Part shown: positions 18,898 to 26,820 of the stretch, piece after piece | Position numbering within the stretch: the first letter of the stretch is position 1 | Layout: every line of letters begins with the position of its first letter | DNA from: Pseudothioclava nitratireducens | GTDB lineage: Bacteria; Pseudomonadota; Alphaproteobacteria; Rhodobacterales; Rhodobacteraceae | Direction: 5' to 3' | DNA length: 64,000 nt | Assembly (NCBI RefSeq): GCF_029210495.1 | Contig: NZ_JARGDK010000005.1 | Coordinates: 62,001 to 126,000 of the forward strand | Notes under the pieces: generated by a model | Told to the model about the DNA's origin: nothing | The model's database searches: none | What the model saw: only the letters and a program-made list of their open reading frames with translations | Position numbers and translations under genes: made by a program

Positions 18898-19584
18898 TCA
18901 GGCCACGAGGCGATAGCCGCCGGATTCGGTGACCAGAAGCCGCGCGTTCGAGGGATCGGGCTCGATCTTCTGGCGCAGGCGGTAGATATGGGTTTCGAGC
19001 GTGTGCGTCGTGACGCCCGCGTTGTAGCCCCAGACCTCATGCAGCAGCACATCGCGCGGCACCACGCCATCGGTGGCGCGGTAGAGGAACTTGAGGATAT
19101 TGGTTTCCTTCTCGGTGAGCCGGATTTTCTTGTCCTTCTCGTCGATCAGCATCTTCATCGCAGGCTTGAACGTATACGGGCCAAGCTGGAAGACGGCGTC
19201 CTCGGATTGCTCATGGGTGCGCAGCTGCGCGCGCAGCCGGGCAAGCAGAACCGGGAATTTGAACGGCTTGGTGATGTAGTCATTCGCGCCCGAATCGAGG
19301 CCGAGGATCGTGTCGGCGTCGGTATCGTGCCCGGTCAGCATCACGATGGGGCATTTCACGCCCTGTTTGCGCAGCTTCTTGCACAGCTCGCGGCCATCGG
19401 TATCGGGCAGGCCCACATCGAGCAGCACGAGGTCATAAAGCGCCTCTTTCGCGCGCTCGACACCTTCGGCGCCAGAGCCGGCCTCGAACACGTCGAATTC
19501 GTCGGTCGCCAGCAATTGCTCGGCCAGCGCCTCGCGCAGGTCCTCGTCATCATCGACGAGCAGGATTTTCTTCAGGGCTGCCAT
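18898..19584 (-). CDS. cenR: OmpR-family response regulator, CenR-like
   Basis: The 228-residue protein has a receiver domain (VDDDEDLREAL acidic pocket, phospho-acceptor in LVLLDVGLPDTDGRE near residue 55, lysine in ITKPFKFP) and a winged-helix DNA-binding domain (LTEKETNILKFLYRA; HEVWGYNAGVTTHTLETHI). The strongly conserved stretch from the receiver end to the recognition helix matches what I remember of CenR, the essential cell-envelope regulator of Caulobacter and Rhodobacter. No histidine kinase gene is adjacent, as usual for CenR. The assignment of the symbol rests on memory of the family and is less certain than the domain call. Confidence 0.8.
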   Translation of the reverse strand: MAALKKILLVDDDEDLREALAEQLLATDEFDVFEAGSGAEGVERAKEALYDLVLLDVGLPDTDGRELCKKLRKQGVKCPIVMLTGHDTDADTILGLDSGANDYITKPFKFPVLLARLRAQLRTHEQSEDAVFQLGPYTFKPAMKMLIDEKDKKIRLTEKETNILKFLYRATDGVVPRDVLLHEVWGYNAGVTTHTLETHIYRLRQKIEPDPSNARLLVTESGGYRLVA

Positions 19585-19729
19585 GTTTGCCTCCGGTCGT
19601 TTTGCGTTTGAAGCAAAGCTGATACCCGCTCACGGTTTCGGCAAGGGTCGTGAAATCTTTCTCACGCGGAGGTGACGGATGTGCGGGAAATGTTTCAATC
19701 CGTTACAGTCCCGGCTATCTGTTGGGGCG

Positions 19730-20809
19730 ATGACAGATGCGATCCCCCTTGGGCCGACGCCCGCCGAACACCTGAATCGCGCCCGCGCCGACCTGCGCAT
19801 GGGCCTGCCGGTGATTGTCTCGGGGCAGGTTCTGGCTGCGGCCGTCGAGACGCTGAGTCCCGAGCGGCTGGCGGCGATGGCGGCGCTTGGGCCGTTGACG
19901 CTTGCGCTCACGGCGCGGCGGGCGGAGACGCTGAAGGCGCGGGTCTATGATACGGATCTCGCGCGGATCGCGGTGCCGGAGGGGACCGATCTGGGCTGGC
20001 TCCGGGCGCTGGCCGATCCGGCGGACGATCTGCGGGTGCCGATGAAGGGGCCGCTGCGTTCGGAGCGGGGCGGCGATGCGGGGCTGGCCCGCGCGGGGAT
20101 CGCGCTGGCGAAATCCGCGCAGCTTTTGCCGGCGGTGCTGCTGGTGGCGCTCCCCGCGCCTGCGCCCGAGGGTCTGACCCGGATCGACGCCGCAACGACG
20201 CTCGCCACGCTCGAGCAAGAGGCGATCCTTGCGCCTGTAGCCGCCGCCCGTGTGCCGATGCGCGCGGCCGAGGCCGGGCGGCTCCATATCTTCCGCCCAG
20301 ACGATGGCGGCGAGGAGCATTACGCGATTGAGATCGGCACGCCGCCCCGTGACAAGCCGGTGCTGGCACGGCTCCATTCGGCCTGTTTCACGGGCGATGT
20401 GCTCGGGTCTTTGAAATGCGATTGCGGCCCGCAGCTTGACGCGGCGCTGACCCAGATGGGGCATAAGGGGGCGGGCGTGCTGCTTTACCTCAACCAGGAG
20501 GGGCGCGGGATCGGGTTGGCGAACAAGATGCGCGCCTACTCGCTGCAAGATCAGGGCTTCGATACGGTCGAGGCGAACCACCGGCTCGGCTTCGAGGATG
20601 ACGAGCGCGATTTCCGCATCGGCGCGGCGCTGCTGCGCAAGCTCGGGTTCAGCTCGGTGCGGCTGCTGACGAACAACCCCGCCAAGGTGGCGATGCTTGA
20701 GGCGAACGGGATCAATGTGGTCGAGCGGGTGCCGCTCAAGGTCGGGCTGAGCCGCCATAACGCCGCCTATCTGGCGACCAAGGCGGCGAAATCGGGACAT
20801 ATCCTGTGA
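19730..20809 (+). CDS. ribA: GTP cyclohydrolase II with degenerate RibB-like N-terminus
   Basis: RibA opens GTP for riboflavin synthesis. The C-terminal 200 residues are a complete cyclohydrolase II: zinc cysteines in [18 protein letters not shown] (near residue 215), [16 protein letters not shown] and [13 protein letters not shown]. The first 150 residues are roughly laid out like the DHBP synthase domain of RibBA fusions but lack recognisable RibB active-site acidic motifs, so this half is probably not catalytic. The ATG at 19730 lies inside a longer ORF; upstream residues are not conserved. The next gene overlaps its stop. Confidence 0.9.
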   Translation: MTDAIPLGPTPAEHLNRARADLRMGLPVIVSGQVLAAAVETLSPERLAAMAALGPLTLALTARRAETLKARVYDTDLARIAVPEGTDLGWLRALADPADDLRVPMKGPLRSERGGDAGLARAGIALAKSAQLLPAVLLVALPAPAPEGLTRIDAATTLATLEQEAILAPVAAARVPMRAAEAGRLHIFRPDDGGEEHYAIEIGTPPRDKPVLARLHSACFTGDVLGSLKCDCGPQLDAALTQMGHKGAGVLLYLNQEGRGIGLANKMRAYSLQDQGFDTVEANHRLGFEDDERDFRIGAALLRKLGFSSVRLLTNNPAKVAMLEANGINVVERVPLKVGLSRHNAAYLATKAAKSGHIL

Positions 20810-21351
20810 TGCGGCTGACCCCGCGCGGGCTGCTCGCCTATGGCCGGACGCTTCCGGTCGAGATCGGGCGCGGCGGGCTGCGGCGCGACAAGCGCGAAGG
20901 CGACGGCGCTACCCCCATTGCGCGGCTGCATGTGGTCGAGATGCTCTACCGCGCCGACCGTCTGCCCGCCCCGCAGCCTTGGGCGAAACCCATCGGGCCG
21001 CGCGATCTGTGGTGCGATGCGTGCGAGCACCCGGACTATAACCAGTTCGTGCAGGCCCCTTTCGGCGCCAGCCATGAGGCGTTGCGCCGGGCCGATCCGC
21101 TCTATGACATCGTGCTGATCACCGATTGGAACTATCCGCAGGCCGTGCCCGGCATGGGGTCCGCGATCTTCCTGCATCAGCGCAGGCGGCAGGGCTATCC
21201 AACGGCGGGTTGTCTGGCCTTCCGGCGCGATCATCTGATCTGGCTGGCCAGCCGGATTACCCAAGGCGAGGCGCTGGAAATTCCCGATCTCGCCTGCTTT
21301 CATCAAAGGCGAAATACGGCAGCGCCCCGGTCCGCGCGCGACAAGGCCTAG
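20809..21351 (+). CDS. L,D-transpeptidase (YkuD) family protein
   Basis: The 180-residue protein has the YkuD catalytic pattern: IFLHQRRRQGYPTAGCLAF near residue 125, with histidine and the nucleophilic cysteine. YkuD enzymes make 3-3 cross-links in peptidoglycan or attach proteins to it. No signal peptide is visible, and the start (GTG at 20806 or ATG at 20809) overlaps the ribA stop, so the export route is unclear; this short cytoplasmic-looking form is common in Rhodobacteraceae. Its end overlaps the convergent yggS gene by four bases. Confidence 0.85.
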   Translation: MRLTPRGLLAYGRTLPVEIGRGGLRRDKREGDGATPIARLHVVEMLYRADRLPAPQPWAKPIGPRDLWCDACEHPDYNQFVQAPFGASHEALRRADPLYDIVLITDWNYPQAVPGMGSAIFLHQRRRQGYPTAGCLAFRRDHLIWLASRITQGEALEIPDLACFHQRRNTAAPRSARDKA

Positions 21352-22007
21352 CGGGCCGCGTAGTCGCGCGCCCCGAAAATCGCCGATCCAACCCGGACAT
21401 GGGTTGCGCCTGCGGCGATGGCGGCCTCGAAATCGGAACTCATGCCCATCGACAACCCCGCCAGCCCGTTCCGCGCGGCCATACCGGCCAGCGCGGCGAA
21501 ATGGGGCGCGGGGTCTTCGTCCTCGGGCGGGATGCACATGAGGCCCTGGACAGGCAGGTCCATCGCCCGCGCCTCGGCCACGAACGCATCGAGATCCTCG
21601 GGAAGAACCCCCGCCTTTTGCGGCTCGCGCCCGGTATTGACCTGAATGAAGAGATCGGGCGAGGCCCCGCGCGCTTGGGCGAGGTTGGCCAGTTTCGTCG
21701 CGAGCGAGGGGCGGTCGAGCGTGTGAATCGCCTCGAAAAGGTCCACGGCGATTTTGGCCTTGTTGGTTTGCAAGGGACCGATCATGTGGACAGCGACATC
21801 GGGAAAAGCCGCGCGCCAGGCGGGCCATTTGCCCTGCGCTTCCTGAACGTAGTTTTCGCCGAACAGGCGGTGGCCCTCACGCAGCACGGCCTCGACCCGC
21901 TCGGCGGGCTGGACCTTGGAGACGGCAATCAGCGCGACGGAGCCGGGGGCGCGGCCATATTTGGCCTCGGCTTCGGCGATACGGGTTTCGATCTCGTGCA
22001 GTCCCAT
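21348..22007 (-). CDS. YggS-type pyridoxal phosphate homeostasis protein
   Basis: The 219-residue protein has the PLPBP layout: ALIAVSKVQPAE (PLP-binding lysine near residue 32), LFGENYVQEAQGKW, HMIGPLQTNKAK, IQVNTGREPQKAG and the final LSMGMSSDFEAAIAAGATHVRVG phosphate-binding block. The fold is an alanine racemase-like TIM barrel without catalytic activity; it buffers vitamin B6. It is convergent with the L,D-transpeptidase gene. Confidence 0.93.
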   Translation of the reverse strand: MGLHEIETRIAEAEAKYGRAPGSVALIAVSKVQPAERVEAVLREGHRLFGENYVQEAQGKWPAWRAAFPDVAVHMIGPLQTNKAKIAVDLFEAIHTLDRPSLATKLANLAQARGASPDLFIQVNTGREPQKAGVLPEDLDAFVAEARAMDLPVQGLMCIPPEDEDPAPHFAALAGMAARNGLAGLSMGMSSDFEAAIAAGATHVRVGSAIFGARDYAAR

Positions 22008-22086
22008 GCGGCCCTCCTGTCTTTGGGGTCAAGACACCATGCCGGGGCCGAAAAGAAAAGACCGCCCCAAAGGGCAGCCCCAAATG

Positions 22087-22110
22087 AAAAGAGCGGGCCA
22101 AGGCCCGCTC
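22087..22110 (-). terminator. Terminator of the left porin copy
   Basis: GAGCGGGCC-tt-GGCCCGCTC followed by TTTTCATTT on the minus strand. The same element, with identical flanks, recurs at 28427-28451 behind the second porin, so it belongs to the duplicated block. Confidence 0.85.
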
Positions 22111-22135
22111 TTCCCATCAAACCAATCCGTTAGGA

Positions 22136-22991
22136 TTAGAATTTGAACGACACGCCGAGGTCTGCAACGGTTTCGTCGCCGGTTGCTTTCTCGATGCGAC
22201 CAATGCCGCCTGCAACGGTTGCACCGCCGAGGTCGTAGGCAGCGCCAACACCAAATGCGTCACGGTCCACGCCAACGTCCGGGCTCGACTTACCATAAGC
22301 CGCCGAAAGCGTCAGAGCGCCGGTCTTGTAAGCACCATAGAGACCGAACGAATCGCCGGCGTCTTGGGTTGCGTAGAAGACTTGGCCGCTGAATGCGCCC
22401 ATGCCGCCCGACAGTTTCACTTGAGTGGTATCTTCACCGCCCTCGTCGTTGTCGTAAGCAACCGCGATTGCAACAGTGCCAAAGTCATAGCCGACTTTCA
22501 CTGCGTAGTCTTCTTCGACGGTGTTGACCGAAGCGCCAATGGTCAGAGCGCCAACCGAGTAGTCCCAGCGCGCGTCAGCCGAACCATCGTAAGCATAGGC
22601 TTCTGCAACGTCGTCGATGCCGATGCCGTCGAGACCGATGTCCGACAGGGTGTCATCATCAGACACCGGGTCGAGGCCCGAGCCGATGGTGAAGGTGCCG
22701 AACGCGCCCGAAACGAAAACGTTGCCAACAACGTCATTATCGTCAGATGCATCATCAAGGACGGTCGCGTAATCCGAGTCAAGTTGGATGCGCGCGCCGA
22801 AGGTCAGGCCGGTGTCGGTTTCGGCGGTGCCGGTGACATCCATGTCGATTTCGTACCAGCCAGCGGCTTTTTTGCCGGCGAAGGTATTGCCTTCCGAATT
22901 GTATTTGAAGCCAGCGTTAGCCGAGCCGGAGATGGTGACTTCTGCAGCGGCGATGCCAGCCGAGAACACCAGAGCGGTCGTCGCGAAGAGA
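22136..22991 (-). pseudogene. Porin gene, 5'-truncated by the insertion
   Basis: The reading frame is intact from the last part of the signal peptide (FSAGIAAAEV) to the terminal aromatic residue (VADLGVSFKF), and it is paralogous to the complete porin at 28477. The first few codons, the ATG, the ribosome binding site and the promoter are missing: upstream of 22991 the sequence diverges abruptly from the paralogue and an in-frame TAG appears within about six codons. A GTG at 22969 could start an ORF but would leave only ten residues of signal peptide, so no export is expected. The mature part is a 16-strand-type general porin with many acidic residues. I infer loss of function caused by insertion of the neighbouring element. 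Confidence 0.85.
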
Positions 22992-23000
22992 CACCTTGCA

Positions 23001-23020
23001 GCCTACGTCCCGTCGTAGGC
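23001..23020. repeat. Inverted repeat with 6-bp spacer at the left end of the element
   Basis: GCCTACG-tcccgt-CGTAGGC is a perfect seven-base inverted repeat around six bases, ten bases inside the left junction. Tyrosine recombinase core sites have just this design (two arms around a 6-8-bp crossover region), so this is a candidate recombination core for the integrase that begins 95 bases away. No matching copy was found at the right end by eye. Confidence 0.45.
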
Positions 23021-23114
23021 GATTTCGTTATGCGATGACTGTTTAGGCCATCTTAATCGTCGCCCATACGGTAATCAGGCAATACACACTGCTTGATAAC
23101 ACACGGAGAAGGCG

Positions 23115-24065
23115 ATGTTTTTCTCGTTCAAGAGTTACGATGAGACGCGATCAAAGCATCATCGACCTCAACCCTGCTTAACGCTGAGTTTGTTCTTCGA
23201 TGAACATTACTTTCCCCATGTCAAAGTGGCGAAGAAGGAGAGCAAGCACGACTGGAGCACGTTCAATACGCACTTGCGAGCGAGCTTAGGCCACTACAAA
23301 CTCGACGAATTGACCAACCCAGTGCTCGATGTTTGGGTGCGTGAGCAGGTGGTGGCTGGCTATCAGCGCAGCACCATCAACAAACACATTTTCCTCATGA
23401 ACAGGCTGCTGAACTTGGCGCGGCATTGGGGCCACATTCAACATAACGCCAACCAAGTGAACCTGCGGCGACTGCCCCTTGGGGACTATAAGCAACGCTT
23501 TCTCAGTCCAGAAGAGATCGAACGCTTGCTTATCCATGCCCACCGCAGCTCCCACCCACACCTGTATAATTTCATCCGTCTTTTACTGCTGACGGGGGCG
23601 CGGAAAGGTGAGGCACGGACAATGCGGTGGCTGGACATCAACAGGGATAAAAAGATTTGGACCGTACCTGTCAGCAAAAATGGTCGGTCACGTCGTGTTG
23701 TGCTCAGCGGCGCTGCGCTAGAGGTCTTGGACGATTGCAGGGCAACAGCTGAGCGACTGGGCTTGTCAATCGAAGCCAAAGCCTACGTGTTTACCAACCC
23801 GCGCACACTCCAGCCTTACGACAGCTTCTATGCCGCATGGTATCTGGTCCGATCTGCTGCAGGGCTGGACGATGTGCGTATTCACGACCTGCGTCACACC
23901 TATGCTAGCCTTCTGGTAAACAAGGGCGTGAGCATCTACGAAGTGCAGACATTGCTGGGCCACAGCAGCGTTCAGATGACGCAGCGTTATGCCCATCTCT
24001 CCCCAGACCGCCTGCATAGTAGAGCAGAGTTGGTGGGCAAGATCGTATGTAGCAGCGGTGGCTGA
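23115..24065 (+). CDS. Tyrosine-type site-specific integrase
   Basis: The 316-residue protein has an N-terminal SAM-like core-binding domain (about 25-130; STFNTHLRASLGHYKLDELT) and a complete catalytic domain: first arginine in LLTGARKGEARTMRW (near residue 165), lysine in VSKNGRSRRV, HDLRHTYASLLVNKG (near 260), LGHSSVQMTQRYAHL with the histidine and nucleophilic tyrosine (near 290). It resembles XerC/D- and phage-type integrases. GGAGAAGG precedes the ATG. Placed at the left edge of the element and reading inward, it is presumably responsible for integration. It has a lower GC content than the flanking genes. Confidence 0.92.
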   Translation: MFFSFKSYDETRSKHHRPQPCLTLSLFFDEHYFPHVKVAKKESKHDWSTFNTHLRASLGHYKLDELTNPVLDVWVREQVVAGYQRSTINKHIFLMNRLLNLARHWGHIQHNANQVNLRRLPLGDYKQRFLSPEEIERLLIHAHRSSHPHLYNFIRLLLLTGARKGEARTMRWLDINRDKKIWTVPVSKNGRSRRVVLSGAALEVLDDCRATAERLGLSIEAKAYVFTNPRTLQPYDSFYAAWYLVRSAAGLDDVRIHDLRHTYASLLVNKGVSIYEVQTLLGHSSVQMTQRYAHLSPDRLHSRAELVGKIVCSSGG

Positions 24066-24205
24066 GTATTTGATCCCAGCCTCACTATGCCTGTCAGCCT
24101 GTCGCTGCTGCAGCAGACAAACACCGCATAGACTGTGCAGTTTTCCGCCAAAACACGCAGCCGCTCGCGTCAGCTGTGTTGACCCCAAAACGATTGCGAC
24201 CGCCA

Positions 24206-24224
24206 CTGTAAGCGCAGCTTACAG
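24206..24224. repeat. Stem-loop after the integrase gene
   Basis: CTGTAAGC-gca-GCTTACAG forms an eight-pair stem with a three-base loop in the 229-base gap between the integrase and the convergent unknown gene. No T-run follows, so it may be an operator or structural element rather than a terminator. Confidence 0.4.
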
Positions 24225-24257
24225 CGCAGTTGAGGCCATTTGCTTAAGCGATATAAG

Positions 24258-24294
24258 GTCAGCATTGCTGTCTCTTTGTTCCGCGAGGAACACG
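24258..24294 (+). repeat. 37-bp direct repeat, copy A, containing a parS-like palindrome
   Basis: This 37-base block is identical to 26176-26212. Its right half holds the palindrome TGTTCCGCGAGGAACA (24277-24292). The repeat abuts the stop codon of the gene at 24295. The two copies bracket the two central genes of the element (24295 and 25177), as if the pair were a cassette. Confidence 0.75.
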
Positions 24295-25068
24295 CTACCG
24301 CCGCGACCTTAACGGAAACTCTGCCTTAACGACATTCTCGATGTACTGCTCTGCAATACGAAGGTGGCGCTGTACGGCAAGTTGCTTGGAACGCCGATTA
24401 GCCCGTTCAAGGTCGCCAACAAAATTCTCCTCAGCCTTTAACTGGGCGATAGTCGCTTGGTCGTATCGCTCTAGTCCAGTCAGTCCCGCAATATCGGCAA
24501 GGTCAGCATAGTCCGCATCCGGATTGGCTTGGCGTGCATCCCAAACCAGTAAGTGTTCATGCAGGGACCGCAGCCGTGGACGCCCAACAGGATAACAGCG
24601 ATAAAGCTTGCGGATTTCCCGCTCCATCCGTTCCGGCCTGATCTTCGCCAGCGCCTCACGCACAGAATTGACCATAGCAGTGCGCGAGCGCGAGTATCCC
24701 ACATGCAAGAAAATGCCCTCGCACTCGATGTGGAACTTGTCCGACAACGCAATATCTTGTGCCTCGCTGACAAAGGTGAACAGCCACAAATGTTCCCACC
24801 ACCATGTGTGAAAGTCGGTGGCATGCACATCGCCAAAATGCTGGAAGAGAAGCGCATGTTCTCCTTCGCCACCACGCTCGCATGTCGCACGATATCCCTC
24901 GTGCCGTCGCAAATACTCCCACCAATAATAATAGACCGAACACTTCCAGCCCGGCGCACCCGGATATGGAGGGTCAGGTAGGCGTGGCCTGTAAGGCGCA
25001 CCCGGATAATCTGGCGGCGCAAAGGGGAAGTTTTGATAGGCCGCGGTTAGTTGTTCTTTCCATCTCAT
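24295..25068 (-). CDS. Unknown protein with WWEYLRR and FGDV/WWW motifs
   Basis: I do not recognise a named family. From the ATG at 25068 the protein has 257 residues (an ATG at 25113 would add 15). The first 40 residues are rich in proline and tyrosine (FAPPDYPGAPYRPRLPDPPY). An aromatic core follows: YYYWWEYLRRHEGY, then LFQHFGDV and DFHTWWWEHLW. The C-terminal half is helical and charged, with a possible DNA-binding HLLVWDARQANPDADYADLADI segment and a lysine/arginine tail. Similar WxYLRRxxxY proteins are, as I recall, found in proteobacterial accessory DNA. It is divergent from the 25177 gene; the shared 110-base gap probably holds both promoters. Confidence 0.7.
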   Translation of the reverse strand: MRWKEQLTAAYQNFPFAPPDYPGAPYRPRLPDPPYPGAPGWKCSVYYYWWEYLRRHEGYRATCERGGEGEHALLFQHFGDVHATDFHTWWWEHLWLFTFVSEAQDIALSDKFHIECEGIFLHVGYSRSRTAMVNSVREALAKIRPERMEREIRKLYRCYPVGRPRLRSLHEHLLVWDARQANPDADYADLADIAGLTGLERYDQATIAQLKAEENFVGDLERANRRSKQLAVQRHLRIAEQYIENVVKAEFPLRSRR

Positions 25069-25176
25069 CTTGACGCCAATTTTGTAAGTTCTTGAGGCAA
25101 TCAATAACGGCATCAAAGCTCACGTAAAGCTTAACCCGACGCAATCTGCGTCTCTAGCTTAACAAAGGAGTAACCC

Positions 25177-26112
25177 ATGCTGGACAAGAAGATCACCACC
25201 AACACCACCCCCGCACCCGTCGACGCGGATTATGTGTACAACAATGACAACTTTGACAGTGTTGCAGAGGCCAAGGAAGTTGCCGAACGCTGCACCACTG
25301 CCGGCGCAACGCTTGGCAAGGTCATGTACAACCCGTTTGCCCTCAATCAGCCGTCGGCCGAACGCGCCTACGCCGATGTGGAAACGATCAAACCGCGTTC
25401 GCGCGATCAGTACGTTGATCTGTTCCGCAAGACCGAGGAGCGCACCGCCCGTGCTACGTTGAAAATGTGCCGTGTCGTTTACGAAGCCAAGCAGTCCCTT
25501 GCCGAACATGACTTTGCGGATTTCTGCACCGCCATCGGCCACAAGGACAAAAGCAGCGTGATCCGCAAGTACTGCGCCATCGGCAAGCTGCAACCCCGCC
25601 TCGTCAAGCACGCTGAATACCTTCCGCACGAATGGAGCAAAATCTACACCATCACGCAAATCCCCGCCCGTCAGTTCGACAATTACGTGGAAAGCGGTTA
25701 CGATTTTCGCAAGCTGAAGGGTAAGGAACTGACCGATTTGCTCGAAGCAACTCGTCAGGAAAAGCAGATTGATAAGCTGCTGCCGCGCGACAAAGACAGT
25801 CAACACTTTGTTTTTGCCAAGATTATGTTCACCAAGAGCTTTGTGGACGTGTTCGATTGGCGCATGACCCGCAAGGCGCTAGCGGAAGTGGAAAGTCGCT
25901 TGCCTATTCGTGTTCAGTTTGTTGCCGAAGCCGACCGCGCCTACGAGTGGACGAAAGCCAATCGCTTTAACGCCGCAAAGCAAAATGCTTGGGAGGTCGA
26001 ATTCAACCCTTCCAAGTGGGACTATGGAGTTGACCCTATTGCTGACGCTCCTGCAGACGCTGCGGAAACCGTTGTCGTGCAAGCGGAGGTTCAAGAAGTT
26101 CCGCAATCCTAA
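25177..26112 (+). CDS. Putative element-encoded DNA-binding protein
   Basis: The 311-residue protein has no family I can name with confidence. Residues about 95-190 look like a helix-turn-helix region of the ParB/KorB or DUF3102 kind: LKMCRVVYEAKQSL, then DFCTAIGHKDKSSVIRKYCAIG, then LPHEWSKIYTITQIPARQF. The C-terminus is an acidic, alanine-rich tail. AAAGGAG stands nine bases before the ATG and a strong terminator follows, so it is probably well expressed as a single gene. Given the palindromes nearby (24277, 26195) a role in binding them for partition, replication or regulation is a reasonable but untested guess. Confidence 0.65.
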   Translation: MLDKKITTNTTPAPVDADYVYNNDNFDSVAEAKEVAERCTTAGATLGKVMYNPFALNQPSAERAYADVETIKPRSRDQYVDLFRKTEERTARATLKMCRVVYEAKQSLAEHDFADFCTAIGHKDKSSVIRKYCAIGKLQPRLVKHAEYLPHEWSKIYTITQIPARQFDNYVESGYDFRKLKGKELTDLLEATRQEKQIDKLLPRDKDSQHFVFAKIMFTKSFVDVFDWRMTRKALAEVESRLPIRVQFVAEADRAYEWTKANRFNAAKQNAWEVEFNPSKWDYGVDPIADAPADAAETVVVQAEVQEVPQS

Positions 26113-26125
26113 CTGTGCCAATGCA

Positions 26126-26153
26126 ACAGCCGCGCTCTTTTGCGCGGCTGTTT
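26126..26153 (+). terminator. Terminator after the putative DNA-binding protein
   Basis: CAGCCGCGC-tctttt-GCGCGGCTG-TTTG: a perfect nine-pair stem with a short T-run, 14 bases past the stop codon. Confidence 0.85.
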
Positions 26154-26175
26154 GCCTTCGTCGCCCACCACGAAC

Positions 26176-26212
26176 GTCAGCATTGCTGTCTCTTTGTTCC
26201 GCGAGGAACACG
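26176..26212 (+). repeat. 37-bp direct repeat, copy B, containing a parS-like palindrome
   Basis: Identical over 37 bases to 24258-24294, including TGTTCCGCGAGGAACA at 26195-26210. A degenerate relative, GTTCTGCGCGGAAC, lies 50 bases on at 26262-26275. No gene is evident between 26154 and 26346. Confidence 0.75.
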
Positions 26213-26346
26213 TCATCGCAGCCCTGTTCCCGTCGGCAGTGTTCCCGGCGGCTTGGGCTTAGTTCTGCGCGGAACAACAGGCTTTGGCTTTGACTTGGCT
26301 TTACAAGGCGGACACGGCGGACATGATGAACGCTGGATTATTTCGC

Positions 26347-26754
26347 TCACACGCATCTTTCAGCCCCGCGCCGATGGGGTGTGGCAACAGTGCCACCGTG
26401 ATTTGATAAGTACTTCCCTGTTTGATTTTGTAGCACACGATTTTGCGGAACAGGGCGCCTCGCCAGTGCGTTTCTTTCCATTTCCGCGCGACAGTCTCGT
26501 GCAAGCTGTGCAAAACGCTCTGCCCAATATGCCCCATTCGCCACCGAATTGCTCGATAAGTGCAGCGCCAATCGCTGCAATCGGTCCGCGCAGAACAACA
26601 AGGCCGCTGCACTTGGCTGTCTACCTGTAAACCGTAAAGTGCGTAGATAACTCTCGCCACGTCCTAACCAGTCCCGGCAAAACTCGGCCTCGTTCCTGAC
26701 CGCCCCAATTTGTCGCAATTCATCTCGAACAGCTTCAACTATCGAATTTGACAC
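26347..26754 (-). CDS. Small unknown protein, possibly DUF6626-like
   Basis: The 135-residue reading starts at a GTG with GAGAGG upstream; an ATG ten codons earlier lacks a binding site. The N-terminal part (VRDELRQIGAVRNEAEFCRDWLGRGESYLRTLRFTGRQPS, residues about 9-48, quoted in part) has the pattern of small helix-turn-helix-like accessory proteins: EFCRDWLGR, SYLRTLR, then RQPSAAALLF. I believe it resembles DUF6626 but could not check. The C-terminal 30 residues look disordered. A plus-strand ORF covering the same bases is judged a shadow. Confidence 0.55.
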   Translation of the reverse strand: MSNSIVEAVRDELRQIGAVRNEAEFCRDWLGRGESYLRTLRFTGRQPSAAALLFCADRLQRLALHLSSNSVANGAYWAERFAQLARDCRAEMERNALARRPVPQNRVLQNQTGKYLSNHGGTVATPHRRGAERCV

Positions 26755-26771
26755 CGTTTTTTCCTCTCGTT

Positions 26772-26820
26772 GATAAATAAACATGTAAGCGAGTTGCGTG
26801 GTGGCGCTTGCTTATTTATC
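26772..26820. repeat. Large inverted repeat upstream of the small unknown gene
   Basis: GATAAATAA (26772-26780) pairs with TTATTTATC (26812-26820), and AAGCG with CGCTT inside it, giving a long interrupted stem. It lies just upstream of the chosen GTG start at 26754, so it may be an operator or part of an origin. Confidence 0.5.

Noticed and set aside
22969-22971. GTG as a functional start for the truncated porin
   Set aside because: It would leave about ten residues of signal peptide and no ribosome binding site is seen, so export is not expected.
22980-23000. Integration into a tRNA gene
   Set aside because: The junctions lie in porin coding sequence and its terminator; no tRNA-like cloverleaf is seen at either end.
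24277-24292. Palindromes as LexA (SOS) boxes
   Set aside because: The alphaproteobacterial box is a direct repeat GTTCN7GTTC; these are inverted GTTC...GAAC with a six-base centre.
26115-26630. Plus-strand ORF of 171 codons inside the mobile element
   Set aside because: It runs through the terminator, the 37-bp repeat and the reverse of the 26347 gene, has low-complexity composition, and no ribosome binding site.
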